NCBI GenBank assembly: GCA_023428655.1
Contig: JAEYXC010000088.1
Span: 1 to 28,307, forward strand
DNA: 28,307 bases
Origin: Bacillota bacterium
GTDB taxonomy: Bacteria > Bacillota > Clostridia > Lachnospirales > Lachnospiraceae
Direction of reading: 5' to 3'
Shown: one piece after another, positions 15,487 through 24,392 of the stretch
Layout of the letters: every line of letters begins with the position of its first letter
Numbering within the stretch: the first letter of the stretch is position 1
The notes under the pieces: generated by a model
The model's database searches: none
Told to the model about the DNA's origin: nothing
The model's input: only the letters and a program-made list of their open reading frames with translations
Program-made: the position numbers and the translations under genes

Positions 15487-17235
15487 ATGCTAGAAAAGCG
15501 ACTAATTAATGAACTCAAGGATTCCATGCGGTATGTAAAGCTTAATGTTTTATTTCAATGGATCAAGCTGGTTACCAATGTGGTATTTGTGGTTGCAATT
15601 GGTATATTGCTACAATCTCTCCTACAGGAGGGAAAAATAATCTCTTTATTCTCTACCGTAAGCATATGTATCGTTATGATCGCATTGAGATTTGCATCAA
15701 CCATTGCTGCGAACAGAATGTCCTTCAAAGCCATCGGCAAGGTGAAGGCACATCTAAGGGATCGGTTATATGGAAAGCTATTACGAATTGGTAGCTCATA
15801 CCACGAAAGAGTTGCGACCTCGGAGGTGGTTCAGATTGCAGCGGAAGGAATTGAACAGCTAGAGGTATATATGGGGCGTTATTTACCTCAGTTCTATTAC
15901 AGTATGCTTGCACCCTTAACGCTGTTTGTAATCATTGCTCCCTTTAGTATAAAGGCGGCACTAATCCTATTGCTATGTGTTCCCTTAATTCCGATGTCCA
16001 TTATTGCCTTCAATCGCATCGCTAAAAAAATAATGAAGAAATACTGGAATAGCTATGCGGATCTGGGTGATACCTTTTTGGAGAATATTCAGGGCTTAAC
16101 CACATTAAAGATCTACCAGGCTGATCAAAGGAAGCATCAGAGGATGAATGAAGCAGCGGAGGATTTTCGTATTATTACGATGAAGCTTTTGCGAATGCAG
16201 TTAAATTCCATTGTTATTATGAACCTCATTGCCTTCGGCGGTGCAGCCATCGCGATTATCATTGCTGCTACGGAATATCAGTCCGGCAATATTGTGTTTT
16301 GGCAAGCCTTTGCTATTATCATGCTTGGAGCAGAATTCTTTATTCCCTTACGCTTACTGGGATCCTATTTTCATGTCGCTATGAACGGAACCACAGCCTG
16401 TGATAAGCTGTTTCGTATTCTGGGCTTCGAAGAGAAGAACACCTCATTCGACACAGACACTCCCAAATCATTGACCTTCGATGAGGTATCCCTTAAGGAG
16501 GTGGATTATGCCTATGGTGATAACGAATTGGTATTAAAGAAGGTATCCCTGTCTGTAAAGAAGGGAGAATTTATCTCCGTTGTCGGACCCTCCGGTTGTG
16601 GAAAGAGTACCATTGCAGGTTTGATAATGGGTATTAACACCGGATATAAGGGAAGCATCACCATGGGAGGTGTGGAAGCAACGAAGCTTGCGGAAGCATT
16701 GAAAATGAAGAATATGACTTTAGTAACTCACGATAGCTATCTCTTTAAGGGAACGGTCAGAGAGAACCTTCTGATTGGAGATATATCGGCCAGTGACCAT
16801 AAGCTATTAGAGGTATTGGATCAGGTTAATCTAAAGGACTTTATACTTGCAGAGGGTGGTCTTGATTTTATGCTTATGGAACAGGGAGGTAATCTTTCCG
16901 GTGGTCAGAAGCAAAGATTAGCCATTGCCAGAGCCTTGCTGCACAACAGCGATATTTATATCTTTGATGAGGCAACCTCCAATATTGATGTGGAAAGTGA
17001 GAATATGATTATGAAGCTGATTAATGAAATGGCAGCGACAAAAACAATCATATTAATCAGTCATCGCCTGGCCAATGTGGTAAAGAGCGACCGCATCTAT
17101 GTACTTGATCATGGTAGTGTCAAGGAATGCGGCAGTCATCAGGAATTATTAGCAGCGAAGGGCTTATATTTTGAGATGTATGAGCAGCAACAAAGTCTTG
17201 AGAAATATGGAAAGGGGGAAGAGAGCAATGCATAG
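15487..17235 (+). CDS. Exporter-fold ABC half-transporter, CydD/YbtP-like, subunit 1
   Basis: A 582-aa fusion of a six-helix type IV (exporter-fold) membrane domain (about 1-315) and an ATPase domain. Motifs: Walker A GPSGCGKST at 367-375, signature LSGGQ at 470-474, Walker B IFDE with D494 and E495, switch H526. The Q-loop glutamine is replaced by His (H415 in VTHDSYLF). It should pair with the next gene product as a heterodimer. Family members include CydDC (thiol or heme transport) and YbtPQ/IrtAB (ferric-siderophore import despite exporter fold). The Fur box and the iron-type context favour an iron, siderophore or heme role over a drug or thiol role. The ATG at 15487 has AAAAGGAG upstream. 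It is the first gene of the operon and overlaps the next by 8 bases. Confidence 0.85.
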   Translation: MLEKRLINELKDSMRYVKLNVLFQWIKLVTNVVFVVAIGILLQSLLQEGKIISLFSTVSICIVMIALRFASTIAANRMSFKAIGKVKAHLRDRLYGKLLRIGSSYHERVATSEVVQIAAEGIEQLEVYMGRYLPQFYYSMLAPLTLFVIIAPFSIKAALILLLCVPLIPMSIIAFNRIAKKIMKKYWNSYADLGDTFLENIQGLTTLKIYQADQRKHQRMNEAAEDFRIITMKLLRMQLNSIVIMNLIAFGGAAIAIIIAATEYQSGNIVFWQAFAIIMLGAEFFIPLRLLGSYFHVAMNGTTACDKLFRILGFEEKNTSFDTDTPKSLTFDEVSLKEVDYAYGDNELVLKKVSLSVKKGEFISVVGPSGCGKSTIAGLIMGINTGYKGSITMGGVEATKLAEALKMKNMTLVTHDSYLFKGTVRENLLIGDISASDHKLLEVLDQVNLKDFILAEGGLDFMLMEQGGNLSGGQKQRLAIARALLHNSDIYIFDEATSNIDVESENMIMKLINEMAATKTIILISHRLANVVKSDRIYVLDHGSVKECGSHQELLAAKGLYFEMYEQQQSLEKYGKGEESNA

Positions 17236-18901
17236 AAACGCGTTATCAATGTTTTTGAAATTACTTACCTTAGTGAAGCCGCTGGCCCATGTCATGATTG
17301 CGACAATCACCCTTGGAAGTATTGGATTTTTAGCATCGATTTTTATTACAATCCTTGGTGGGTATGCACTGCTGAATGTACTTGGGATAGAGACCGGAAT
17401 TACGAATTCTACGATAGCAATTACCGTGTTAATTTTAGTTGTTGTATTGTCCGTTGCCAAATATCTGGAGCAGCTCTCCGGGCATTTCATAGCTTTTAAA
17501 TTATTAGCGGTTATCCGAGACAAAGTATTTGGATCCTTAAGAAGGCTTGCACCAGCTAAGCTGGAGGGTAGGGACAAGGGAAATCTGATTTCCATTATAA
17601 CAACGGATATCGAGCTTATTGAAGTGTTTTATGCACATACGATCGCCCCCATATCCCAAGCCATTCTTTGCTCCGCCCTACTCATTGCCTTTATGGGCTC
17701 CTTCCACTACATATTAGGAATTATCGCCTTTGCTGGTTATCTTATTGTTGGCTTAGTGATTCCTTACGTGAATACAAAGCTGGGGCGCCAGGTGGGCCGT
17801 GACTACAGAACCGGCTTTGGTGAATTGAATACCTATCTTCTGGAAAGTCTGAGAGGTCTGAGGGAAATCCTCCAATATGGTCAGGGTGAGGCCAGAAGAT
17901 CAGAAATAGCGGAACGATCGGCTAAAATTAGCGAAAAAAATAAATTAATGAAGAATAAGGAAGGGGAGGCTGCCGCCTTTACGGACCTGATCATTCTCGG
18001 CTTTGGACTGATCATATTGGTTACCGGCATTAACCTGTACCAACTAGGTCAATTGGAGGTTGGAGCCGTTCTGATCAGCACCATTACTATGATTGGCTCC
18101 TTTGGACCCGTCATTGCATTAAGTGCTCTTTCCAATGACCTGCTGCAGATGCTCGCAAGTGGAGAGCGGGTTCTTTCCATCATTGAAGAAGAACCGTTGC
18201 TGTCGGAAATTGAAGGAGAGCTTTCAATCAATAGTGAAAAATTAAGCGGAATTGCTTGCGATAAGGTGACCTTTGCCTATGAGAAGGAGCTTATTCTGGA
18301 TAACGTGAGTTTATCTCTTCCGAATCATAAAATTATAGGAATACATGGTGTCAGTGGTTCCGGTAAATCCACACTGTTAAAGCTTTTGATGAGATTTTGG
18401 GCAGTGGATCAGGGCAACATTACCTTTGAGGATGGAACAAATAAGAATATCAACCATATTAACACAAGCTCCTTAAGGGATACCGTAAGCTATGTTACTC
18501 AGGATACTTATCTGTTTCATGATACCATAGCGGACAATATTCGTATTGCCAGACCGGAGGCAACCATGGAGGAGATTGAAGCAGCAGCCTCGAAGGCATC
18601 CATTCATGACTTTATCAAATCCTTACCAAAAGGCTATGATACGCCGGTCGGTGAGCTGGGAAGCAGTCTCTCCGGTGGGGAAAGACAGAGGATTGGTTTG
18701 GCAAGAGCATTCCTGCATAATGCGCCGGTTCTGCTTCTCGATGAACCTACCAGTAATCTGGATAGCTTGAATGAAGGGATAATACTAAAATCTCTAGAGA
18801 AGGAATGTACAAATAAAAATGTCATTCTAGTATCCCATAGAAAATCAACTCTAAGCATCGCGGATGATATTTATCATATGGCCAGTGGAAGAGTATCCTG
18901 A
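17228..18901 (+). CDS. Exporter-fold ABC half-transporter, CydC/YbtQ-like, subunit 2
   Basis: A 557-aa membrane-ATPase fusion, partner of the preceding protein. About six transmembrane helices in the first 300 residues include a CydC-like segment (KYLEQLSGHFIAFKLLAVIRD, 78-98, then LRRLAPAKLEGRDKGNL). ATPase motifs: Walker A GVSGSGKST at 374-382, Q-loop Q425, signature LSGGE at 481-485, Walker B LLLDE with D505 and E506, switch H537. All catalytic residues look intact, in contrast to the His in the partner's Q-loop. The ATG at 17228 was chosen over an in-frame extension to 17171, because AAAGGGGGAAG sits just upstream and the extension runs deep into the previous gene. The remaining 8-base overlap suggests translational coupling. 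Confidence 0.85.
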   Translation: MHRNALSMFLKLLTLVKPLAHVMIATITLGSIGFLASIFITILGGYALLNVLGIETGITNSTIAITVLILVVVLSVAKYLEQLSGHFIAFKLLAVIRDKVFGSLRRLAPAKLEGRDKGNLISIITTDIELIEVFYAHTIAPISQAILCSALLIAFMGSFHYILGIIAFAGYLIVGLVIPYVNTKLGRQVGRDYRTGFGELNTYLLESLRGLREILQYGQGEARRSEIAERSAKISEKNKLMKNKEGEAAAFTDLIILGFGLIILVTGINLYQLGQLEVGAVLISTITMIGSFGPVIALSALSNDLLQMLASGERVLSIIEEEPLLSEIEGELSINSEKLSGIACDKVTFAYEKELILDNVSLSLPNHKIIGIHGVSGSGKSTLLKLLMRFWAVDQGNITFEDGTNKNINHINTSSLRDTVSYVTQDTYLFHDTIADNIRIARPEATMEEIEAAASKASIHDFIKSLPKGYDTPVGELGSSLSGGERQRIGLARAFLHNAPVLLLDEPTSNLDSLNEGIILKSLEKECTNKNVILVSHRKSTLSIADDIYHMASGRVS

Positions 18902-18959
18902 CCCGAAGCAGGGAATTATGCTGTCAAGGACCGGTTAGGAGAAAGGTTTGGTTTTCTAT

Positions 18960-19328
18960 ATGAATAAGATTGATGAAAAGCGACTCAGGGAAAAGCAGGT
19001 CATCGCGAAAATGATTAGAGTGTATTGCCATGGAAAAAAGCATACACCGGGCACGAAGGAGTTATGCTCCGATTGTAGGGAGCTTCTAGATTATGCCAGC
19101 GTACGGACGGATAAATGTCCCTTTATGGAGACGAAAACCTTTTGTAGTAAATGTAAGGTTTCCTGTTACATACCCCATCGGAAGGAGCAAATACGGGAGG
19201 TTATGAAGTACTCCGGACCACGGATGCTGCTATACTGCCCGCTCCTGACAATAAGGCACCTGTTATTAGATATAAAAGGGAATACCCCAAAACAGTCCAA
19301 GACTCACCTAGATCAGCGGACGAAGTGA
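18960..19328 (+). CDS. ygbA: YgbA-family (nitrous oxide-stimulated promoter family) cysteine-rich protein
   Basis: A 122-aa soluble protein matching the YgbA_NO pattern: YCHGKKHTPGTKELCSDC, then ELLDYASVRTDKCPF, KTFCSKCKVSCY, and the diagnostic RKEQIREVMKYSGPRMLLYCPLL (read here as separate motifs). There are eight or more conserved-type cysteines, so metal or Fe-S binding is likely but unproven. In enterobacteria ygbA is an NsrR-regulated nitrosative-stress gene whose biochemical role is unclear. Here it is the third gene of a Fur-type operon. The start is either ATG at 18960 (AAAGG 13 bases upstream, rather far) or TTG at 18948 (AGGAG 6 bases upstream); both give the same core domain. Gaps are 58 bases (46 if TTG is used) to the previous gene and 86 bases to the next. 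Confidence 0.82.
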   Translation: MNKIDEKRLREKQVIAKMIRVYCHGKKHTPGTKELCSDCRELLDYASVRTDKCPFMETKTFCSKCKVSCYIPHRKEQIREVMKYSGPRMLLYCPLLTIRHLLLDIKGNTPKQSKTHLDQRTK

Positions 19329-19414
19329 ACTGGTACAATATCACTGGGCTTACTATTTGAGTGGTGGCCGAAGACAATGAACAAAAATATAATGTAGAAA
19401 GAAATGGAGAAGCT

Positions 19415-19957
19415 ATGAAATTACATAAATTTACGATGAAGGATATTATATTTATTGCTATTATGTCTGCTGCCTTGGTGTTAGCAGGATTGGTTGTTAT
19501 GCCACTTGTTATGTCTACCTCACTTTTTGGCTTACGAAATATGACCTCTGCCATCCTTTATTCCATCTTAACGATTATTGTGTTGATGAAGGTACAAAAA
19601 ATCGGGGCTCTGACCCTGTTAGGTTTGTTCCATGGGTTCGTGTTATTGATGATGAGCCCGGTTATGTTCTTCAATATGGCGGTGGGCTCCGTAGTAAGTG
19701 AGCTTCTGACGCTAATTATTTTTAAAAGCTATGATAGTGATAAGGCAAAGGTATTTGCTGCTACGTTATTTATCCCCTTAACAATACCAACGACTCTTTT
19801 ATTTACCATGATTATTCATGGGCAGAGCTTTGACCAGATTATTGATCGCCCTCTTTTATCCTTGTCCCTGTGTGTTGCGACAATAAGCCTAAGCTACCTT
19901 GGTACTAAGCTTGGGCAAAAGCTTGGCAGAGAGCTACAAAAGGCAGGAAAGCTTTAA
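19415..19957 (+). CDS. ECF transporter S component (MptD/Trep_Strep-type)
   Basis: A very hydrophobic 180-aa protein with about five or six membrane helices and a strongly basic C terminus (LGTKLGQKLGRELQKAGKL). This length and basic tail are typical of the Trep_Strep/MptD family, thought to be the substrate-binding S subunits of energy-coupling-factor importers. Motifs seen are LFGLRNMTSAILY and FHGFVLLMMSPVMFF. The substrate is unknown; no vitamin-type S-component signature is obvious. The ATG at 19415 was chosen because GGAG lies 5 bases upstream and the first helix follows it. An in-frame GTG at 19361 would add 18 hydrophilic residues without support. Its stop overlaps the ATG of the next gene by one base. 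Confidence 0.75.
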   Translation: MKLHKFTMKDIIFIAIMSAALVLAGLVVMPLVMSTSLFGLRNMTSAILYSILTIIVLMKVQKIGALTLLGLFHGFVLLMMSPVMFFNMAVGSVVSELLTLIIFKSYDSDKAKVFAATLFIPLTIPTTLLFTMIIHGQSFDQIIDRPLLSLSLCVATISLSYLGTKLGQKLGRELQKAGKL

Positions 19958-20637
19958 TGGAAAAATTATATGTAAAGAAACCGATTTACCCCCTAATCAG
20001 CCTACTCTCTGCTTTGATGGTATTCTGCGTGGGTCTGCTGGTATCAAAGCGCTTAACCTTGATTTATCTTTTAATAGCCTTAACGGTGGTATACCTATTA
20101 TTTGGTTACGCAAAGGTATTGTTCAGGGCGGTTCCTCTTTTCTTTCTGATTGGCTCCATCGTTGGCTTAGGTGCAGCATTAACCAGCTCCGACCCCATGA
20201 TCGGTGTTCAGACACTGGGAAGGACCTTGTTATTGGCTTACTCCTCCGTTGTCATGGTAGCACTGCCGCCCGTTCATCTGACCCGTAATCTGATTGCACT
20301 GGGGGTTCCTAGAATTCTGACACTGGGCATGCTGGTAACCGTTCGCTTTGTTCCTATTTTGATCAGTGAGATGAAGCAGATTAAAGAAGCGATGAGGACG
20401 AGGGGAGCGAATGTGAAAATCTATAACCTCTCTTATGTTTACCGTGCATTTCTTGTTCCGTTTTTAATGCGTATCATCAGTATGTCGGATATTATGGCAA
20501 TCTCTGTTGAGACCAGAGGCTTTGTTCTGTCCGATAAATCAAGAGTAGTATATAAACAAGTGAGGCTTACAAAAAGAGATATGACTTATGCTCTATGTAT
20601 CTTAGGCTTAATGACGGGAGTGGTACTATATGGATAG
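19957..20637 (+). CDS. ECF transporter T component (CbiQ/EcfT family)
   Basis: A 226-aa membrane protein, the transmembrane coupling subunit of an ECF importer. It links the S subunit to the ATPases. The two Ala/Glu-x-Arg-Gly coupling motifs that contact the ATPases are visible as EAMRTRGA and SVETRGF in the second half, before a last helix. Helices occupy roughly 12-90 and 210-226, with hydrophobic segments between. The ATG at 19957 overlaps the S-component stop (TAATG), with AGGAAAG upstream, so translation is coupled. The gene overlaps the ATPase gene downstream by 8 bases. Confidence 0.88.
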   Translation: MEKLYVKKPIYPLISLLSALMVFCVGLLVSKRLTLIYLLIALTVVYLLFGYAKVLFRAVPLFFLIGSIVGLGAALTSSDPMIGVQTLGRTLLLAYSSVVMVALPPVHLTRNLIALGVPRILTLGMLVTVRFVPILISEMKQIKEAMRTRGANVKIYNLSYVYRAFLVPFLMRIISMSDIMAISVETRGFVLSDKSRVVYKQVRLTKRDMTYALCILGLMTGVVLYG

Positions 20638-22081
20638 GATTGCAGTGGAATTAAAGAACTATAGCTTTCGGTACCCTAATACGGAGGATTGGGTGCTAAA
20701 GGATGTTGATTTTAAGCTTCATTACGGAGAATTGATGGTCTTATCCGGTCTGTCAGGTGAGGGGAAGTCGACCCTGCTTTATAGTATCAACCGAATTATA
20801 CCAAGCATCATTCCTGGGGAAAGTCAGGGGGAATACCTACTGGCCGGGGAGAATGCCCTCGACAAATCACCCAGTGAGATATCAAAGCTGGTAGGTAGTG
20901 TACTGCAGAATGCGGATAGTCAGATTATTAATTACGTGGTTGAGGATGAAATCGCCTTCGGCTGTGAGAATATGAATATGGAGCCGGTAAGGATTAGTGA
21001 GGTAATTCGTTCCTCCTGCAGTATGATGAAGCTGGAGCCACAGTGGTACACCAAAACCCTATCCGGCGGGCAAAAGCAAAGGCTGATCACTGCTTCGATT
21101 CTTGCGATGGAGCAAAAGATCCTTATCTTTGATGAGCCCTTAGCCAATTTGGATTTGGAGGGAGCTCACAATCTTCTTCACTTATTAAAGAAGCTTTCAC
21201 AGAGTGGCTATGCCATTCTTCTAATTGAGCATCGTCTGGATGTTGTTCTTCCCTACGCTGATTCTGTGGCGTGGCTTAGCAAGGGAAAGCTGGAGCTTCA
21301 TACACCGGAGGAGCGGTTTCGCCAATATACCGGCATTATCCCGGGAATCATAGGAAGAGGACGTAAAAGTGAGGCTAAGCCATGGCTTCAACTAGAGCAC
21401 ATTGAGTTTGGTGTAGGTAATCGCAGGATCCTTAAGGATTTAAGCTTTACCCTCTATCAAGGCGAACGCGTTGTGATTCTTGGTGAAAACGGCTGCGGTA
21501 AGACCACTTTGATGCGACTTATGGCAAGGTTAATCAAACCCACCTCAGGCAGCTATGTGCAATGGATCGAGCCGGAGTATAGGAAAGGACCCTCAAAGAA
21601 TTGGTTTAAAAAGCTGGGCTTTGTTTATCAGAATCCAAACTATCAATTATTCATGCCCTCTGTAGAACAGGAGGTCGCATACCAAGCGAAGAACGTCGAG
21701 GGTAAGGAGGATATGCTGCAACGGTTTCAACTTGAGGAGCTTCGCAGCAGGCACCCTCAGTCCCTCTCCGAAGGACAGAAGCGAAGGCTGACTATTGCCA
21801 GTGTCATGGCAATGAAGCCTGAGGTTTTATTATTGGATGAGCCTACCGTTGGGCAGGATTATGATGGGTTAAAGAACATCATTGAACAATTGAATGCGCT
21901 TCATGACGGTACCAATCATACAATGGTTACGATAACACATGATTTTCGCTGTGCTAAGGCCTTTGCAGATCGAATTCTATGGATGAAAGAAGGGAAGCTC
22001 TATAAGGACGGCGGACCGGAGCTGGCTGATGAATATTTCAAAGAGAAAATAGCATCGGATAAGGCAATTAACAAAACATAA
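20630..22081 (+). CDS. ECF transporter ATPase, two ABC domains fused
   Basis: A 483-aa cytoplasmic protein with two ABC ATPase domains in one chain, equivalent to EcfA1 plus EcfA2. Domain 1: Walker A GLSGEGKST at 40-48, signature LSGGQ at 144-148, Walker B with D168 and E169, switch H201. Domain 2: Walker A GENGCGKTT at 285-293, an altered signature LSEGQ at 379-383, Walker B with D403 and E404, and the switch THD. The ATG at 20630 overlaps the T-component stop by 8 bases. It is the last gene of the operon, followed by a hairpin at 22096. Together with the S and T proteins it makes a complete dedicated (group I type) ECF importer. Confidence 0.9.
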   Translation: MDRIAVELKNYSFRYPNTEDWVLKDVDFKLHYGELMVLSGLSGEGKSTLLYSINRIIPSIIPGESQGEYLLAGENALDKSPSEISKLVGSVLQNADSQIINYVVEDEIAFGCENMNMEPVRISEVIRSSCSMMKLEPQWYTKTLSGGQKQRLITASILAMEQKILIFDEPLANLDLEGAHNLLHLLKKLSQSGYAILLIEHRLDVVLPYADSVAWLSKGKLELHTPEERFRQYTGIIPGIIGRGRKSEAKPWLQLEHIEFGVGNRRILKDLSFTLYQGERVVILGENGCGKTTLMRLMARLIKPTSGSYVQWIEPEYRKGPSKNWFKKLGFVYQNPNYQLFMPSVEQEVAYQAKNVEGKEDMLQRFQLEELRSRHPQSLSEGQKRRLTIASVMAMKPEVLLLDEPTVGQDYDGLKNIIEQLNALHDGTNHTMVTITHDFRCAKAFADRILWMKEGKLYKDGGPELADEYFKEKIASDKAINKT

Positions 22082-22095
22082 AAAGGCGGTTGGAT

Positions 22096-22138
22096 AAAGC
22101 ACCAAGGAGGGGTAAACACTCCGAGGGTGCTTTGTTCT
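22096..22138 (+). terminator. Probable terminator of the ABC/ECF operon
   Basis: An 8-bp outer stem (22096-22103 with 22126-22133) and an inner GGAG/CTCC stem form a hairpin just after the last operon gene. The downstream tract is TTTGTTCT, an interrupted T-run, so termination may be partial. Confidence 0.6.
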
Positions 22139-22221
22139 ATACAGTGAAGGATTATATTGGGATTATTGCGTTATTTGTCAAAATACATAAAATAATTGTT
22201 GTATTTTTATTTGTAAGATAA

Positions 22222-22250
22222 TTGAATTTTATCATTTCATGTAGTAAAAT
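22222..22250 (+). promoter_or_regulatory. Sigma-A-type promoter of the chemoreceptor gene
   Basis: TTGAAT (22222-22227) and TAAAAT (22245-22250) are exactly 17 bases apart. The start near 22257 gives a leader of about 58 bases. No sigma-D motif was found upstream of this chemoreceptor. Confidence 0.6.
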
Positions 22251-22314
22251 GGTAGGAAATAGTAGATAGCGGAAGTAATTTACTATATTCCCCATTAACC
22301 TAGGAGGTTTACAG

Positions 22315-24327
22315 ATGAAGAGACATAATAGTATTAAGACCAAGATTTTAGTTATCTTTATTTCGTTGATATTGGTAGCCACCAGTGTGTTAGCATACGT
22401 TATAACCTATAATGCCAGTAAGCTGCTCAGCAAAAGCTCTGAGGAATCAGCGAAAATCATGGCAGAAGAGGGAGCTAAGCTGGTAACAAGCAGAATAACC
22501 AGCAATCTGAATGTGTTAAAAATCATTGCGATGCAGGAAGAGATAGTGTCAATGGATTGGGAGGAACAGCAGGAAATCCTCGCGGACCAATTACCGACTA
22601 CAGATTACCTGGATCTGGGTATTGTATCTCCGGATGGGACGGCCCGTTATTCGGACGGTTCGGAAAGTCAATTAGGAGATCGTGACTATGTCTTGAAAGC
22701 CTTTAGCGGAGAACCGAACATATCCGATGTATTAATCAGCCGTGTAACCGGAGAACCGGTAATGATGGTAGCTGTTCCGATCCGAAGGGACGGAGAGATA
22801 GTAGGTGTCATCATCGGTAGAAGGGATGGTAATACCTTAAGTAATATCACAAGGGACATGTCCTATTCCGAGCTTGGTTATTCCTATATCATAAATAATA
22901 GTGGTACCATCATAGGCCATAAAAATAAAGAGCTGGTGCTAAGCCAGTATAATCCGATTACATTAGCAGCGGAGGATCCCAGTCACTCGGACTATGCGAA
23001 TACCATTCAAAAAATCTTAGAGAATAAGAGTGGTTATCTGATGTACGACTATCCGTATGAAACCGGAGAAATATCCACTCTATATGCAGGGTTTGCGAGG
23101 ATAACCGGTACCAATTGGATCTTCGTCAGCACCACAGCGGAAAGTGAGGTTATGGCACCGATTACCACCATGAACCGTACGGTAATGACGTTGAATTTTA
23201 TAGCAATATTCATAATGGCCTTGATAATTTACTGGGGGGCAAGTAGCATTACTAAGCCAACAATTACTCTATCCAAAATCTCCTATCGTATTGCTAATCT
23301 TGATCTAACGGTGGATATCCCGGAGAAGCTACTAAAGAAGAAGGATGAGAATGGCATTCTGGCGCAGTCCATGCAGGAGATCATGAATAATCTTCGTAAG
23401 GTAATCGGTGAGGTAACCGATTCTGCCATACAGGTATCATCCACTGCGCAGGAATTGACGGCGACAGCAGAACAATCGGCAAGTGCAGCGGAGGAGGTAT
23501 CCAGAACGGTAGAAGAGATCGCCAAGGGGGCCTCCGATCAGGCAGCGAATACGGAGACAGGCTCTAATCAAGCAATCCGTCTTGGTGAATATATTGAGAT
23601 GAATCGAGATTACATGCTAAATATGAATAAAGCATCGGATCGAGTGAATTCAGTTGTGAATGAAGGAATTGAAGAGGTAACCAGACTGACGCAGATCACG
23701 GATGATAACAATCAGGCGACGAAGGATATCTATAATATTATCTTGAAGACAAATGAGAGTACGGAGCAGATTAGTGAAGCAAGTAATGTGATTGCTTCCA
23801 TCGCGGATCAGACGAATCTTCTTGCTTTAAACGCCTCCATTGAAGCTGCAAGAGCAGGTGAATTAGGTAAGGGCTTTGCGGTTGTTGCTTCTGAGATTAA
23901 GAAGCTGGCAGGGCAATCCGCTCAATCGACGCATTATATTGATGGGATTGTTAAGGAGCTTCAGGACAATGTGACAAGGGCAGTCCAAAGTATGGAGAGA
24001 ATGAATGAGATCTCCAAGGAACAGTCGGATAGTGTAATAAATACAAAACAAAAATACGAATCAATCAGAGGTGCGATGGAGGAAACGATGGAGGCCATCG
24101 GTCAACTGAATGCTTCCGGTGATGAGATGATGAAGGCGAAGACTGAAATTCTGGATTTAATGCAGACGCTATCAGCCATCGCAGAGGAAAATGCGGCCAG
24201 CACAGAAGAGGCATCCTCCGCCATGGTAGAGCAGAGCTCCTCCATGGAGGATATCGCAAAATCCAGCGAACGACTGGCTTCTTTGGCAACGAATCTTCAA
24301 CAGATCATATTAAGCTTTAAGGTTTGA
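22315..24327 (+). CDS. Methyl-accepting chemotaxis protein with dCache-like sensor
   Basis: A 670-aa inner-membrane chemoreceptor that signals to CheA/CheW. Helix 1 is about residues 10-31. The periplasm-facing (extracytoplasmic) domain runs to about 285 and looks like a double Cache sensor (LDLGIVSPDGTARYSDG, GDRDYVLKAFSGEPNISD, VMMVAVPI). It lacks the RxWY amino-acid motif of dCache_1AA, so its ligand is not predictable. Helix 2 (about 292-310) leads into a HAMP domain and then the coiled-coil signalling domain. The conserved hairpin tip IADQTNLLALNASIEAARAG starts near residue 496, followed by GKGFAVVASEIKKLAGQS. No C-terminal CheR-binding pentapeptide is present. The ATG at 22315 has AGGAGG 8 bases upstream. 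Monocistronic, with its own promoter and terminator. Confidence 0.95.
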   Translation: MKRHNSIKTKILVIFISLILVATSVLAYVITYNASKLLSKSSEESAKIMAEEGAKLVTSRITSNLNVLKIIAMQEEIVSMDWEEQQEILADQLPTTDYLDLGIVSPDGTARYSDGSESQLGDRDYVLKAFSGEPNISDVLISRVTGEPVMMVAVPIRRDGEIVGVIIGRRDGNTLSNITRDMSYSELGYSYIINNSGTIIGHKNKELVLSQYNPITLAAEDPSHSDYANTIQKILENKSGYLMYDYPYETGEISTLYAGFARITGTNWIFVSTTAESEVMAPITTMNRTVMTLNFIAIFIMALIIYWGASSITKPTITLSKISYRIANLDLTVDIPEKLLKKKDENGILAQSMQEIMNNLRKVIGEVTDSAIQVSSTAQELTATAEQSASAAEEVSRTVEEIAKGASDQAANTETGSNQAIRLGEYIEMNRDYMLNMNKASDRVNSVVNEGIEEVTRLTQITDDNNQATKDIYNIILKTNESTEQISEASNVIASIADQTNLLALNASIEAARAGELGKGFAVVASEIKKLAGQSAQSTHYIDGIVKELQDNVTRAVQSMERMNEISKEQSDSVINTKQKYESIRGAMEETMEAIGQLNASGDEMMKAKTEILDLMQTLSAIAEENAASTEEASSAMVEQSSSMEDIAKSSERLASLATNLQQIILSFKV

Positions 24328-24353
24328 TTTAACAAAATATAGCAATAATGGAT

Positions 24354-24392
24354 AAAGCATGGATTGGAGAAAGTACTTCAATCCATGCTTTT
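24354..24392 (+). terminator. Rho-independent terminator after the chemoreceptor gene
   Basis: A perfect 13-bp stem (24354-24366 with 24379-24391), a 12-base loop and a short T-run (CTTTTA). It lies 27 bases after the stop. Confidence 0.8.

Noticed and set aside
17171..17227. N-terminal extension of the second ABC half-transporter starting at 17171
   Set aside because: It lies entirely within the previous gene, while ATG 17228 has a good SD and starts the typical N terminus.
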